Shown here piece by piece: positions 7,242-14,652 of a DNA stretch of 22,786 nucleotides. How positions within the stretch are numbered: position 1 is the first letter of the stretch; every line of letters starts with the position of its first letter. The translations under genes and the position numbers were made by a program. The stretch spans positions 1 through 22,786 of the forward strand of contig JBKJTP010000232.1 of NCBI GenBank assembly GCA_046590195.1. Reading direction: 5' to 3'. The notes beneath the pieces are model-generated. The model had not been told where the DNA came from and searched no databases. It saw nothing but the letters and a program-made list of their open reading frames with translations. Source of the stretch: JBKJTP01 sp046590195 (GTDB lineage Bacteria > Bacteroidota > Ignavibacteria > Palsa-1295).

Positions 7242-10199
7242 TTAGTATCCGAAGATATCTGTCAGGGTCAGATGCTGGATCGGACCATAGTGGCCGAGCT
7301 TCTCCTGGTCGATCTTGCTCTTGTTTCCAAGCACAAGGATCGAGTAATTCCGGCCCTTCATGTTCTCCACTTGGAATTGAGCGATATCGTTATAGCTCAT
7401 CGAAGGTACGTTGTTATAGACAGCCTGGCGAATGTCGCTTGTGAGTCCGAGGCGCTTTGCACGCTCGTAATTGAACAGGATATCGGTACGCGTGATGCGC
7501 TCCGTCTCGATCTTGTTCTGGATCGCCTTCTTTGCCTGCTCGAAGTTATTCTCCGCCTTTGGCATTTCGTTCATGATCTCGAACATTGCTGTCATCGTCT
7601 CAGGAGTCTTATCCGCCTGTGTGCCGACGTATGCCGAGATAAAGTGTGGATCTTCCTTCTTGTTCGGCGTTGTCACGAATGACCATACCGAATACGCAAG
7701 CGCCTTCGACTCGCGGATGTTCTGGAACACGACCGATGACATGCCGCCACCAAAGTACTCATTAAAGAGCTCAAGCTTCGGAGCCATCGATGGATCGTAG
7801 GTCTTGAGCTTCGAAACGAAGACGATCTCGGCCTGCGCCATATCGTAGTCGACGAAGTAGACCTTGCTGTCGCGCGTCTCTTGCGGCACATAAGCTGCCG
7901 CTGTTGGAATGGCACGCAACGACTTTGGCGTCTTGTGCATCGTGTTCAACGACGAGACAACATCATTCGACGATGCCGGTCCATAATACAGTACGCGGTG
8001 ATCGTACGATGTCAGGTTCTTCAGCTTGTTGACCATGTCTTCTGCCTTGAGCGCCTGAAGCTGCTCGTTCGACAGAATGTTGGTCATCGCATTGGTCTTG
8101 CCATACATGCCGTATGCGCGAAGTGCACCAAGTATTGCGTTCTTGTTTTTCTTCGCATCGGTACGGCCCTTGAGTGTGCGCTGAACGAGCGAGTTCAGAG
8201 CAGCCTGATTAGGCTTTGCATTCGTGAGGAGGTCTTCGAAGAGAGCAACCGCTTCCTTGAAGTTCTTCTGCAATCCGCTGAGATAGACGTAGCTCTGATC
8301 TTCGCTTGAAGAAACATTGAAGCTACAGCCAAGCTCATAGAGCTTCTTCGTTACATCATCGGCAGTGAGCTTCGATGTCCCAAGGAAGGGGAGATAGTTA
8401 ACTGCGAATGCGAGCTCCTTATCGTGACGCTTGCCAAGATCGAGCATGTAATAGAGCGTGAAGAGCTCGTTCTCGTCATTCTTCAGGTAGTAGACCGGCA
8501 CACCAGAAGCGAGCTTCGTCTCCTTGATGTCCTGTTTGTAATCGATGAAGCGTGGGCTGATCTTGTCAGCCGGCATCATGTTGACGTTCTTGACGAAGTC
8601 AGACATATCCTTGCGATTCACGTTAACCGGTGTGATCGCTGGCTTATCGACTTTAACAAGATCCTTACGCTCGCCGGTACGCTTGTAGACGACGACGTAA
8701 TTGTTGTTGTAATACTTGTTCGCGAAATCAACGATCTCCTTCTTCGTGACCTTCTTCAACTCGCTGATACGGCTCACATGGTTTTCCCAGTTCTGGAAAG
8801 TTGTGAATGCGTCGACGAAAGCGTCAGCGCGGCCTGAGTTGTTCTCATAGCTGCGGATCTCATTGATCGTGAAATCGTTAATGATCGCGTTCAGCAACTT
8901 CTCATCGAACTGACCCTTTTTCACGAGCTCGATCTGTCCGAGCATCAGCTTCTCAACTTCTTCCAATGACTGCCCAGCAAGTGGACGTCCGGTGAACATG
9001 TGGATGCTATAATCCTGGAGCAACCAAGGTCCGCAGGTGGCATTGAGTACCTTCTGCGCCTTGTTCAGGTTGAGATCGATAAGACCTGCAGCAGAATTCG
9101 AGAGGATCATATCGACCATCGACAGCACCTTGGCCTCGTGCGATGCAACGCCTGGGAAGCGGAAGCCGAACTGAACCATCTCTGCATCCGGCCCGAATAC
9201 TTCACGGCGGATCGGTGAGGTGATCGGCTGCTCAGTTTCGAATGTGAAGGGTGTCACTGGCTTCGCCTGCATGCCACCAAACGACTGATCGATCACTGCA
9301 ATGGCTTCATCAGGATTCAGATCGCCAGACAGGCAGACTGCCATATTGTTCGGCACATAATACTTCGTGAAGTAGTCCTTGATCTTCTTGATCGAAGGAT
9401 TCTTCAAATGCTCGACCGTACCGATCGTTGTCTGCGTCCCGTACTGATGCTTCTTGAAGAGCTCACCGAGGAGTGTCTCTGTTACCGTGCGTGGATCGTT
9501 GTCGAGTGCGCGATTCTTCTCTTCGTACACAGCTTCGAGCTCCGTATGGAACAAGCGAAGTACCGGATTACGATAGCGCTCTGCCTCTACAGTGGCCCAA
9601 CGCTTCAGCTGGTTTGCTGGAATATCATTGACGTAAACGGTCTGCTCGTTCGACGTATAAGCGTTCGTACCCTTGGCTCCGAGCGCACCGATCATCTTAT
9701 CGAACTCACCAGCGATCGCGTAGTTGGCTGCGATGCTGCTTACTGAATCGATCTTGCGATAGAGCGATTTGCGCTGCGCCTCATCGCGTGTTGCGCGGTA
9801 ACTCTCATAGAGATTCTCGATCTCATCGAGATAAGGCTTCTCCTTCGAATAATCGAGCGAGCCATACCTATCGGTACCCTTGAAGAGCATGTGCTCGAGG
9901 TAGTGGGCGAGTCCTGTGGCATCGGCAGGGTCATGCTTGGAGCCCGCACGGACGGCGACGAAGGTTTGGATACGAGGCTCGTTGCGGTTGACGGTCATGT
10001 AGACCGTCAGGCCGTTCTGCAACTTGTAGATGCGAGCCTTGAGTGGATCGCCGGCGACGGTCGTATAGGTGTACTTACCGTCAGCTGACTTATGTGTTTG
10101 GACCTTCGGCGTTACCTTCGCATACGAAGGTGCAGCCGCTGAGGCGAAAAGACCGAGCACAAGGCCCAATCGTAGGATACGTACCAACTTCATGGTCAT
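7242..10199 (-). CDS. Exported M16-family zinc metallopeptidase, two-domain pitrilysin type
   Basis: A 985-residue protease containing two M16 units. A signal peptide (MTMKLVRILRLGLVLGLFAS, ending near PSYA) sends it across the inner membrane. The first unit is the active one: inverted zinc motif HYLEH with His99, Glu102 and His103, and the downstream acidic ligand in HTELEAVYEEKNR (about 219-230). The C-terminal unit lacks HxxEH but keeps the motif GGGMSSVVFQNIRESKALAYS that shapes the substrate chamber, as in pitrilysin. Such enzymes degrade peptides in the periplasm. I chose the ATG at 10199; an ATG two codons later also works, while a TTG at 10235 would put twelve residues before the signal peptide. 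It is transcribed alone, away from the CDGSH gene, and ends at a strong terminator. Confidence 0.95.
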   Translation of the reverse strand: MTMKLVRILRLGLVLGLFASAAAPSYAKVTPKVQTHKSADGKYTYTTVAGDPLKARIYKLQNGLTVYMTVNRNEPRIQTFVAVRAGSKHDPADATGLAHYLEHMLFKGTDRYGSLDYSKEKPYLDEIENLYESYRATRDEAQRKSLYRKIDSVSSIAANYAIAGEFDKMIGALGAKGTNAYTSNEQTVYVNDIPANQLKRWATVEAERYRNPVLRLFHTELEAVYEEKNRALDNDPRTVTETLLGELFKKHQYGTQTTIGTVEHLKNPSIKKIKDYFTKYYVPNNMAVCLSGDLNPDEAIAVIDQSFGGMQAKPVTPFTFETEQPITSPIRREVFGPDAEMVQFGFRFPGVASHEAKVLSMVDMILSNSAAGLIDLNLNKAQKVLNATCGPWLLQDYSIHMFTGRPLAGQSLEEVEKLMLGQIELVKKGQFDEKLLNAIINDFTINEIRSYENNSGRADAFVDAFTTFQNWENHVSRISELKKVTKKEIVDFANKYYNNNYVVVYKRTGERKDLVKVDKPAITPVNVNRKDMSDFVKNVNMMPADKISPRFIDYKQDIKETKLASGVPVYYLKNDENELFTLYYMLDLGKRHDKELAFAVNYLPFLGTSKLTADDVTKKLYELGCSFNVSSSEDQSYVYLSGLQKNFKEAVALFEDLLTNAKPNQAALNSLVQRTLKGRTDAKKNKNAILGALRAYGMYGKTNAMTNILSNEQLQALKAEDMVNKLKNLTSYDHRVLYYGPASSNDVVSSLNTMHKTPKSLRAIPTAAAYVPQETRDSKVYFVDYDMAQAEIVFVSKLKTYDPSMAPKLELFNEYFGGGMSSVVFQNIRESKALAYSVWSFVTTPNKKEDPHFISAYVGTQADKTPETMTAMFEIMNEMPKAENNFEQAKKAIQNKIETERITRTDILFNYERAKRLGLTSDIRQAVYNNVPSMSYNDIAQFQVENMKGRNYSILVLGNKSKIDQEKLGHYGPIQHLTLTDIFGY

Positions 10200-10280
10200 T
10201 CCGTAATAGGATTTAGATTCTCGAATTGTAGGCAAGCCGTTCGTTTCTTGAGGCTGATGGCTTCAATTTGGCTGCTTTTC

Positions 10281-10447
10281 GCACTTATCGGCGTATAGAA
10301 TAGGATACCCTCTTGGGTTACGCTGAGCAGTCGGTTTGTTACAAGGTTCAAACTAAAGTAATTCCTTGGCAGAAGCCAGAGCGGCGCTAATGGGATGAGA
10401 CCATCCTGTGTTAGGATGGGGCGTTAATTATCACACGCCGATAAGGC
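10281..10447 (+). ncRNA. Candidate structured RNA or leader element upstream of the CDGSH gene
   Basis: The gap 10200-10524 has no credible ORF but has base-pairing potential. CTTATCGGCG at 10284-10293 is the exact reverse complement of 10436-10445; allowing one bulged base, GC/GC pairs extend it to 12 pairs enclosing about 140 bases. Inside, CCATCCT (10401-10407) pairs perfectly with AGGATGG (10413-10419) around a five-base loop. An alternative hairpin, GGATG (10393-10397) with CATCC (10402-10406), excludes it. This resembles a switching leader, but I match it to no known riboswitch class. The strand is assumed from the downstream gene. Confidence 0.3.
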
Positions 10448-10489
10448 ACAAGACCACGCGTTTGGGCCGCTCCCCTACTTCGGCACTAC

Positions 10490-10526
10490 CCTATCCAGAT
10501 TTCCCTAACCACACACCTATCCAGAT
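10490..10526 (+). repeat. 11-base direct repeat overlapping the CDGSH start codon
   Basis: CCTATCCAGAT occurs exactly at 10490-10500 and 10516-10526, 26 bases apart. The second copy includes the first two bases of the CDGSH ATG. It may be a small duplication of the start region or a paired protein-binding site. Confidence 0.6.
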
Positions 10527-10773
10527 GTCAGCAAAAGTTACTGTCGGTAAGAATGGTCCGTTGAGGATCGAAGGCGAGTTCACGATCGTCGACCCTGAGG
10601 GCAAAGAATATGGGCTTGGCGGCCGTACCCTCCTCTCCTTGTGCCGCTGTGGGCAATCGAAGAACAAGCCGTTCTGCGATGGCAGCCACAACCATCATGG
10701 CTTTCAGGACGAACCGCAGGCGCGTGATCTTCCTCCAAAGCCGGCGCCGAAGCCTCCTGCTGAAAGCGCGTAA
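10525..10773 (+). CDS. CDGSH-type [2Fe-2S] protein
   Basis: An 82-residue single-domain iron-sulfur protein. The motif CRCGQSKNKPFCDGSH matches the CDGSH consensus exactly: Cys40, Cys42, Cys51 and His55 would hold a [2Fe-2S] cluster. The family includes mitoNEET and small bacterial relatives used in electron transfer or cluster handling; the single histidine ligand usually makes the cluster labile. There is no signal peptide, so it is cytoplasmic. The last 15 or so residues are rich in proline (LPPKPAPKPPAESA) and look disordered. The start is the ATG at 10525, since the region upstream in frame lacks domain similarity and contains the repeat and hairpin elements described. It converges on the LtrA gene with a 16-base gap. 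Confidence 0.92.
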   Translation: MSAKVTVGKNGPLRIEGEFTIVDPEGKEYGLGGRTLLSLCRCGQSKNKPFCDGSHNHHGFQDEPQARDLPPKPAPKPPAESA

Positions 10774-10789
10774 CTAGCCGCGACCCAGT

Positions 10790-12055
10790 TCACAAGATCT
10801 CACCTACCCCGATGTTTTCATCCGTCGGGGTTAGTTCTGTAGCTTGGTGCGTGTTGCCGTGACGGATCTTGTAGCGGGCCTCAGCGTAATGCCGGATCTC
10901 GAAGATCACAAGCGATCCCAGCATGACCGCTACCAGCGTGAGCGCAAAGATAGCGGGAAGGATGAGACATATCGGTATCACTCCGATCAACAGAATGCTT
11001 GCAATGAGCCTCGGCTTGTTGATGGTCCTGATATTCCTGTATCTGAATGCCAGATGCGCCGCAAGATAGATCGCTGGACCAAGACACAGAGTGATAACAG
11101 CGATCGCTGGGAGCGATCCGAAAGGACCTCGTGAAGGGTCTCCCAAATCTGCGATATGTGTCATCGTTCTTTTTAATCCTATTGCGAGAACGACAATGCC
11201 CACGAGCATCGGGAAATGCAGGTAGGAGTAACTGTCTCTTGCGATGCGCGCGCGCTCCGCACCCTGTAATTTTGCGAGCAGCCGTTCAGCGAAGATCGCG
11301 ATCACATCGAAATACAGCCACCACAGGCAGACCGTGATCCCGAGTGACAACATTGCAGCAATGACGACCGGGATCGTGAGTTCATACGCACCGATACCAA
11401 CACCGATCGCGACGATCGACTCGCCAAGCGCGACGATGATGATCAGCCCATAGCGCTCCGCAAAATGCCGTGGCGAGGGCACGCGCCATCCACCCGCGCC
11501 CGCTACCCATACCCCGCCATAATCAATCGCCAACGCCGCTAACCAGAGCCCGATCTGCCACGCCGGATCGGCGAACGCGCCAAGGAGCAGCAAAGCGCAC
11601 GCAATGGAGACCGGCACAGCGATCAATAAGATTTGCCGCCGCAACCCCGGATCATCTTCTGCAGCGATACGATAGACAACAATGTGCATCGCGCGAACGA
11701 CAATATAGGCTACGGCAAACAGCCATGGTTCGATGAATCCCTCGCCGGGTAGCTTGAACGCGTGAGGGATCGATAGAGCGCAGACGAACATCGCACCCAT
11801 CGCGATAACCAAACCCAGCCTCAACGCACCCTCATCGGCCTTTGCCTGATTTCCAAGCCACGAATAGCTCACCCATCCCCACCAGAGCAATGCGAGGATC
11901 ACTAGACCTTCGATGAACCCAGTTGATGTTGGGTTCGCCGCAACGATCGCGGTGATCTGCGTGAGCGCAAAAACAAAGACGAGATCGAAGAACAGCTCCA
12001 GCGTCGTAACGCCGTGATGCTCTTCAGTTGGGACGACCGGGAAATACTTACGCAA
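10790..12055 (-). CDS. LtrA-family (low temperature requirement A) membrane protein
   Basis: A 421-residue integral membrane protein with about ten to twelve hydrophobic helices across its length. The N-terminal signature VTTLELFFDLVFVFALTQIT is diagnostic of the LtrA family, named for a Listeria gene needed for growth in the cold; the biochemical activity is unknown. Later family features include YSWLGNQAKADEGALRLG and RYGLIIIVALGESIVAIGVG. No ATG precedes the signature: the frame is closed by a stop 12-15 bases upstream of a TTG at 12055, and that TTG gives a natural N-terminus (MRKYFPVVPTEEHHGVTT). The start codon lies within one copy of a 12-base direct repeat. The gene sits 35 bases after the T tract of the DUF4412 terminator, so it needs a promoter in that short space or read-through. 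Confidence 0.9.
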   Translation of the reverse strand: MRKYFPVVPTEEHHGVTTLELFFDLVFVFALTQITAIVAANPTSTGFIEGLVILALLWWGWVSYSWLGNQAKADEGALRLGLVIAMGAMFVCALSIPHAFKLPGEGFIEPWLFAVAYIVVRAMHIVVYRIAAEDDPGLRRQILLIAVPVSIACALLLLGAFADPAWQIGLWLAALAIDYGGVWVAGAGGWRVPSPRHFAERYGLIIIVALGESIVAIGVGIGAYELTIPVVIAAMLSLGITVCLWWLYFDVIAIFAERLLAKLQGAERARIARDSYSYLHFPMLVGIVVLAIGLKRTMTHIADLGDPSRGPFGSLPAIAVITLCLGPAIYLAAHLAFRYRNIRTINKPRLIASILLIGVIPICLILPAIFALTLVAVMLGSLVIFEIRHYAEARYKIRHGNTHQATELTPTDENIGVGEIL

Positions 12056-12091
12056 AAGTGAGAATAGTTATGCTACAAACTTACGCAAAAG
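12047..12091 (-). repeat. 12-base direct repeat overlapping the ltrA-type start codon
   Basis: CTTACGCAAAAG occurs exactly at 12047-12058 and 12080-12091, 33 bases apart. On the minus strand both copies read CTTTTGCGTAAG. The copy nearer the gene contains its TTG start; the upstream copy would give a five-to-six-codon dead-end reading frame. A weak promoter can be drawn here (TTGCGT in the upstream copy, 16 bases, TATTCT), which would make the message almost leaderless. Confidence 0.6.
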
Positions 12092-12114
12092 AAAAAGGCC
12101 GCTGTTAGCGGCCT
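12091..12114 (-). terminator. Rho-independent terminator of the DUF4412 gene
   Basis: An eight-base-pair stem AGGCCGCT/AGCGGCCT (12096-12103 with 12107-12114) with a three-base loop, followed on the minus strand by TTTTTCTTTT. It lies about 25 bases after the DUF4412 stop. Confidence 0.85.
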
Positions 12115-12138
12115 CCTGCTCAAACACTTTGGGTACAC

Positions 12139-12837
12139 TTAGTTACCCTGTTGCATTATGCTTGGATCCATCTTCTGGACGGCGATACCTGCCGGGATGG
12201 TAAACGTCGCATCTGGAATGGATGCCTTCTCGATCTTCACGAGATCGATCACCGCCTGCGTTTCACCGGAAGCAGCGACAATGGTGCGAACCGCGATCAT
12301 ACCCTTCTCGCTGAGTGTGCGCATGATCTCAGACTGAGCTGCATTGGGGTTCTGCGCGTTCTGTGCTTTCATGGCAGTCTGCATCGCCTTAACGAGTGAT
12401 GCTTCGATGTCGCTCGTCAGCCACATCGTCATCGTGTTGTTCTCATCGAGATTGACAACCCACTCTTCAGCCGCATAACCATTGACAGTCTCTTTCTTTC
12501 CAGTCGCCATGATCGCAGGTGCCGCGCTTACTGGCTTCTCCATCTTTGCGTCATCAAGCGGGATCTCATAGCCAATGTTCATCTGCTCCATGACCATGAC
12601 CATGGACTTGCCGCCGTTCTGAGTGAACATCTTGATGACGCCCATCGGACCCATATCCATGTTGATCATCATCTGTTCGCCCTTGACATTCATCACCATT
12701 TCCATCTTGTCCTCACCAAGCTGTGGGACGCTGACGGTCTGGATAATACGGCCTTCAAAGCCCTGAGCCTCAGCATTCTGGGCAACGAACAAAAGAGCTA
12801 CGATCCACAGCATAGCTGCGCTGATACGTGTTTTCAT
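12139..12837 (-). CDS. Exported methionine-rich DUF4412-type protein
   Basis: A 232-residue exported protein. Residues 1-24 are a signal peptide (MKTRISAAMLWIVALLFVAQ, then NAEA and cleavage before Gln). The body matches the layout of DUF4412: an opening strand QGFEGRIIQTVSVP, a mid-region KKETVNGYAAEEWVVNLDENN, and a closing FTIPAGIAVQKMD. The family, common in Bacteroidota and relatives, has no assigned function. Methionine is unusually frequent: I count 25, of which 14 fall in residues 45-99, in short alternating runs such as KMEMVMNV and QMMINMDMGPMG. This could mean metal binding or simply strand composition. It has its own terminator and lies between unrelated genes, so context gives no clue. 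Confidence 0.8.
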   Translation of the reverse strand: MKTRISAAMLWIVALLFVAQNAEAQGFEGRIIQTVSVPQLGEDKMEMVMNVKGEQMMINMDMGPMGVIKMFTQNGGKSMVMVMEQMNIGYEIPLDDAKMEKPVSAAPAIMATGKKETVNGYAAEEWVVNLDENNTMTMWLTSDIEASLVKAMQTAMKAQNAQNPNAAQSEIMRTLSEKGMIAVRTIVAASGETQAVIDLVKIEKASIPDATFTIPAGIAVQKMDPSIMQQGN

Positions 12838-12942
12838 AGGAATAACTATAATCGGTTATGCTGTAAAAGTCTTGGAGCCGAACGGGGGGTATCTGGATTT
12901 AGTGCCAAATCGGGTGTCCCGGAGGCTAGTATGAGCACGATC

Positions 12943-14511
12943 TCACGCGGCAGCAACCTCCAGGATCATCTGGCCGTGATTGGAAATAATCGATCGATCT
13001 CCTGTTACGATCATGATCCGGTGATCCTCGATCGTCGGGTCCAGCCAGATGTGCAGTTGATTGACTTCCGGCAGAAATTCAGCGCGCACTTCATCGGCCA
13101 GCCCAAATGAGTAATACACCTTGAAGCCTTCTCGGTACTGCGCTGGCATATGCCCGAGAGGATCGATCGTGTATGGCAGATAGATCACTGTTGGCGCGCT
13201 CGCGGGCCTGCCTTGCATCACAAGCTCGAACGAGTGCGAGTGATCGTTGTAGTGAATGCGGATCGGCTCAGCGCTAGATGCGATAGGATAAGGCCGCACG
13301 GCCATATCGAGATTACGCGGCTGGAGATCATGATCGAGCAGCGAGAAATCTTCCTGCATAAAGCCATCGCGCGTCTTAGCAGTGTTGTAGAGATTCACAT
13401 TCCAGTACGTTGCATGGACTGCCGTGCGCTCGATCGCTTCGTAGTGCCAGTGCATGTGCCGGCGCGTGACGTTGCGCATCCAGTTCTGCCTTGAACCGAA
13501 CTCGGTCAGGAATGGCACCATGCCTCTGCGCTCTGCTTCGCGAACGCCGATCGCCATCGCGTCAGCATATTCCGGACGCTTTGCATCATCGAAGTGCAAA
13601 CCGTGCAGCGCAGTTAACTTACCATCATAATAATGATACGCAAAGATCAACCGGTCATCGTGGCTCGCATCGACGGCAAGATTCGAGCGGTAATCCTTAT
13701 CGATGCGGACGTTCACGTTCCAATCCGATTGCGGCGACAGCATGATGAAGAGATCCTTCGAGTGCTGGCGTATCCGCACGATACACTCGCGATAGAGATC
13801 TGAGAGAATGCCTGCTTCGAACGTCTCCGCATCCAGATCCGCCGGGTGCGGCTCGTTGATGACCTCGATGCCAAGCACACTCGGAATTGCTGAAGCGCGC
13901 ATCGCTACATACTCGATCATGTCGCAGTAGCGATCGAGCACCTTGAAGTTGACCAGTCCTTCGTCGGTGTTCGTCAGGTCGTTCTTCCAGAACTGCGTGA
14001 AGGACCTGCGTAGCGCCTTATTGAAGACGTAGTTGATGCCCCATAGCGGCGTGTTGAGCATCCAGCTACTGCCCGACTTTCCATCCTGCTTGATCCAGTT
14101 CGGAAGCCCGCCGCCGCCGAACTCCGATGTCACCAGATCCTGGTGAACGTCGATGAATGTGGTAAAGCCTTTTTGTCCAAGACGCTCGACAAAGTAGAAG
14201 AAGTCGTCCGCAAATTTTTTGTTATAGACAGGTCTTGCTGTGTCGCAGGTGGGCTCGAGTGCGTGCCAGATGAAGGCGAGGCGGAGCGTAGTGAAGCCGC
14301 AAGCCAGGAGCAGATCGAGATAGGGCTCGAACTCCTCAAAGTCCTCGCGCCGCCTGAACGGCAGGTATGGATCGAGCTTAGCTACCGGGCCAAAGCATAC
14401 CCCGCGAAACATGATGTATCGTCCGTCCGCGCTTGATCGCACGTGCTTACCATCTCGGTAGAGCTCGCTCGCTGGTGGTATCGCAAATGGGGTCACGTCA
14501 GGCTTGGACAC
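12943..14511 (-). CDS. GH5-family glycosidase, endoglycoceramidase-like
   Basis: A 522-residue glycoside hydrolase of clan A. The (beta/alpha)8 barrel fills about residues 25-400. The acid/base Glu220 lies in VLGIEVINEPHP and the nucleophile Glu337 in VPFLTEFGSR; FIDVHQDLVTSEFGGGGLPNW and FAYHYYDG are further GH5 marks. The opening segment MFRGVCFGPVAKLDPYLPF and the DVHQD loop are most like endoglycoceramidases, which cut glycans from ceramide, but substrate choice cannot be read from sequence. Residues 410-520 form a beta-rich C-terminal domain, as in that subfamily. The start is the GTG at 14511. There is no signal peptide or lipobox, unlike most secreted endoglycoceramidases, so the enzyme looks cytoplasmic. 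It is divergent from the MFS transporter gene. Confidence 0.87.
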   Translation of the reverse strand: MSKPDVTPFAIPPASELYRDGKHVRSSADGRYIMFRGVCFGPVAKLDPYLPFRRREDFEEFEPYLDLLLACGFTTLRLAFIWHALEPTCDTARPVYNKKFADDFFYFVERLGQKGFTTFIDVHQDLVTSEFGGGGLPNWIKQDGKSGSSWMLNTPLWGINYVFNKALRRSFTQFWKNDLTNTDEGLVNFKVLDRYCDMIEYVAMRASAIPSVLGIEVINEPHPADLDAETFEAGILSDLYRECIVRIRQHSKDLFIMLSPQSDWNVNVRIDKDYRSNLAVDASHDDRLIFAYHYYDGKLTALHGLHFDDAKRPEYADAMAIGVREAERRGMVPFLTEFGSRQNWMRNVTRRHMHWHYEAIERTAVHATYWNVNLYNTAKTRDGFMQEDFSLLDHDLQPRNLDMAVRPYPIASSAEPIRIHYNDHSHSFELVMQGRPASAPTVIYLPYTIDPLGHMPAQYREGFKVYYSFGLADEVRAEFLPEVNQLHIWLDPTIEDHRIMIVTGDRSIISNHGQMILEVAAA

Positions 14512-14528
14512 TTCGGGAGGATCGCTTT

Positions 14529-14556
14529 TTTATCTCAGCCGGAGAAGAACGTACAA
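14529..14556 (-). promoter_or_regulatory. Possible promoter of the GH5 gene
   Basis: On the minus strand, TTGTAC (14556-14551), a 16-base spacer and GATAAA (14534-14529) give a weak sigma-70-like pair. Transcription would begin about ten bases before the GTG start. The -35 element falls inside the palindrome described separately. Both hexamers are imperfect, so this is tentative. Confidence 0.3.
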
Positions 14557-14575
14557 AATTTGTAAATGTTTACGT
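14549..14575. promoter_or_regulatory. Overlapping palindromes, candidate operator between GH5 and MFS genes
   Basis: TACAAAATTTGTA (14552-14564) is a perfect dyad of six-base arms. TGTAAATGTTTACG (14561-14574) is a near-perfect dyad (GTAAA, TG, TTTAC) with the look of LacI-family operators such as TGTAAACGTTTACA. The outer ACGTA (14549-14553) and TACGT (14571-14575) are also complementary. The cluster lies in the 141-base divergent gap and could control either or both genes. Confidence 0.45.
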
Positions 14576-14652
14576 CTGGGACTTTCTCGGGCCCCCTATG
14601 TACCCTTGCCCTGCTTCCAGCCATTACACACTACCGGATCCGGTCCGGGCTG

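Noticed and set aside
7881..8837. Long plus-strand frames opposite the M16 peptidase (7881-8309, 8424-8837)
   Set aside because: They are antisense shadows of a strongly supported coding region with no recognisable domain or start signal.
10268..10299. Promoter TTGGCT / TATAGA in the long gap
   Set aside because: The spacer is 20 bases, too long for a standard sigma-70 promoter.
10340..10365. tRNA T-loop-like GGTTCAAACT in the long gap
   Set aside because: The flanking bases do not form the five-pair T-stem, and no acceptor or anticodon stem is present.
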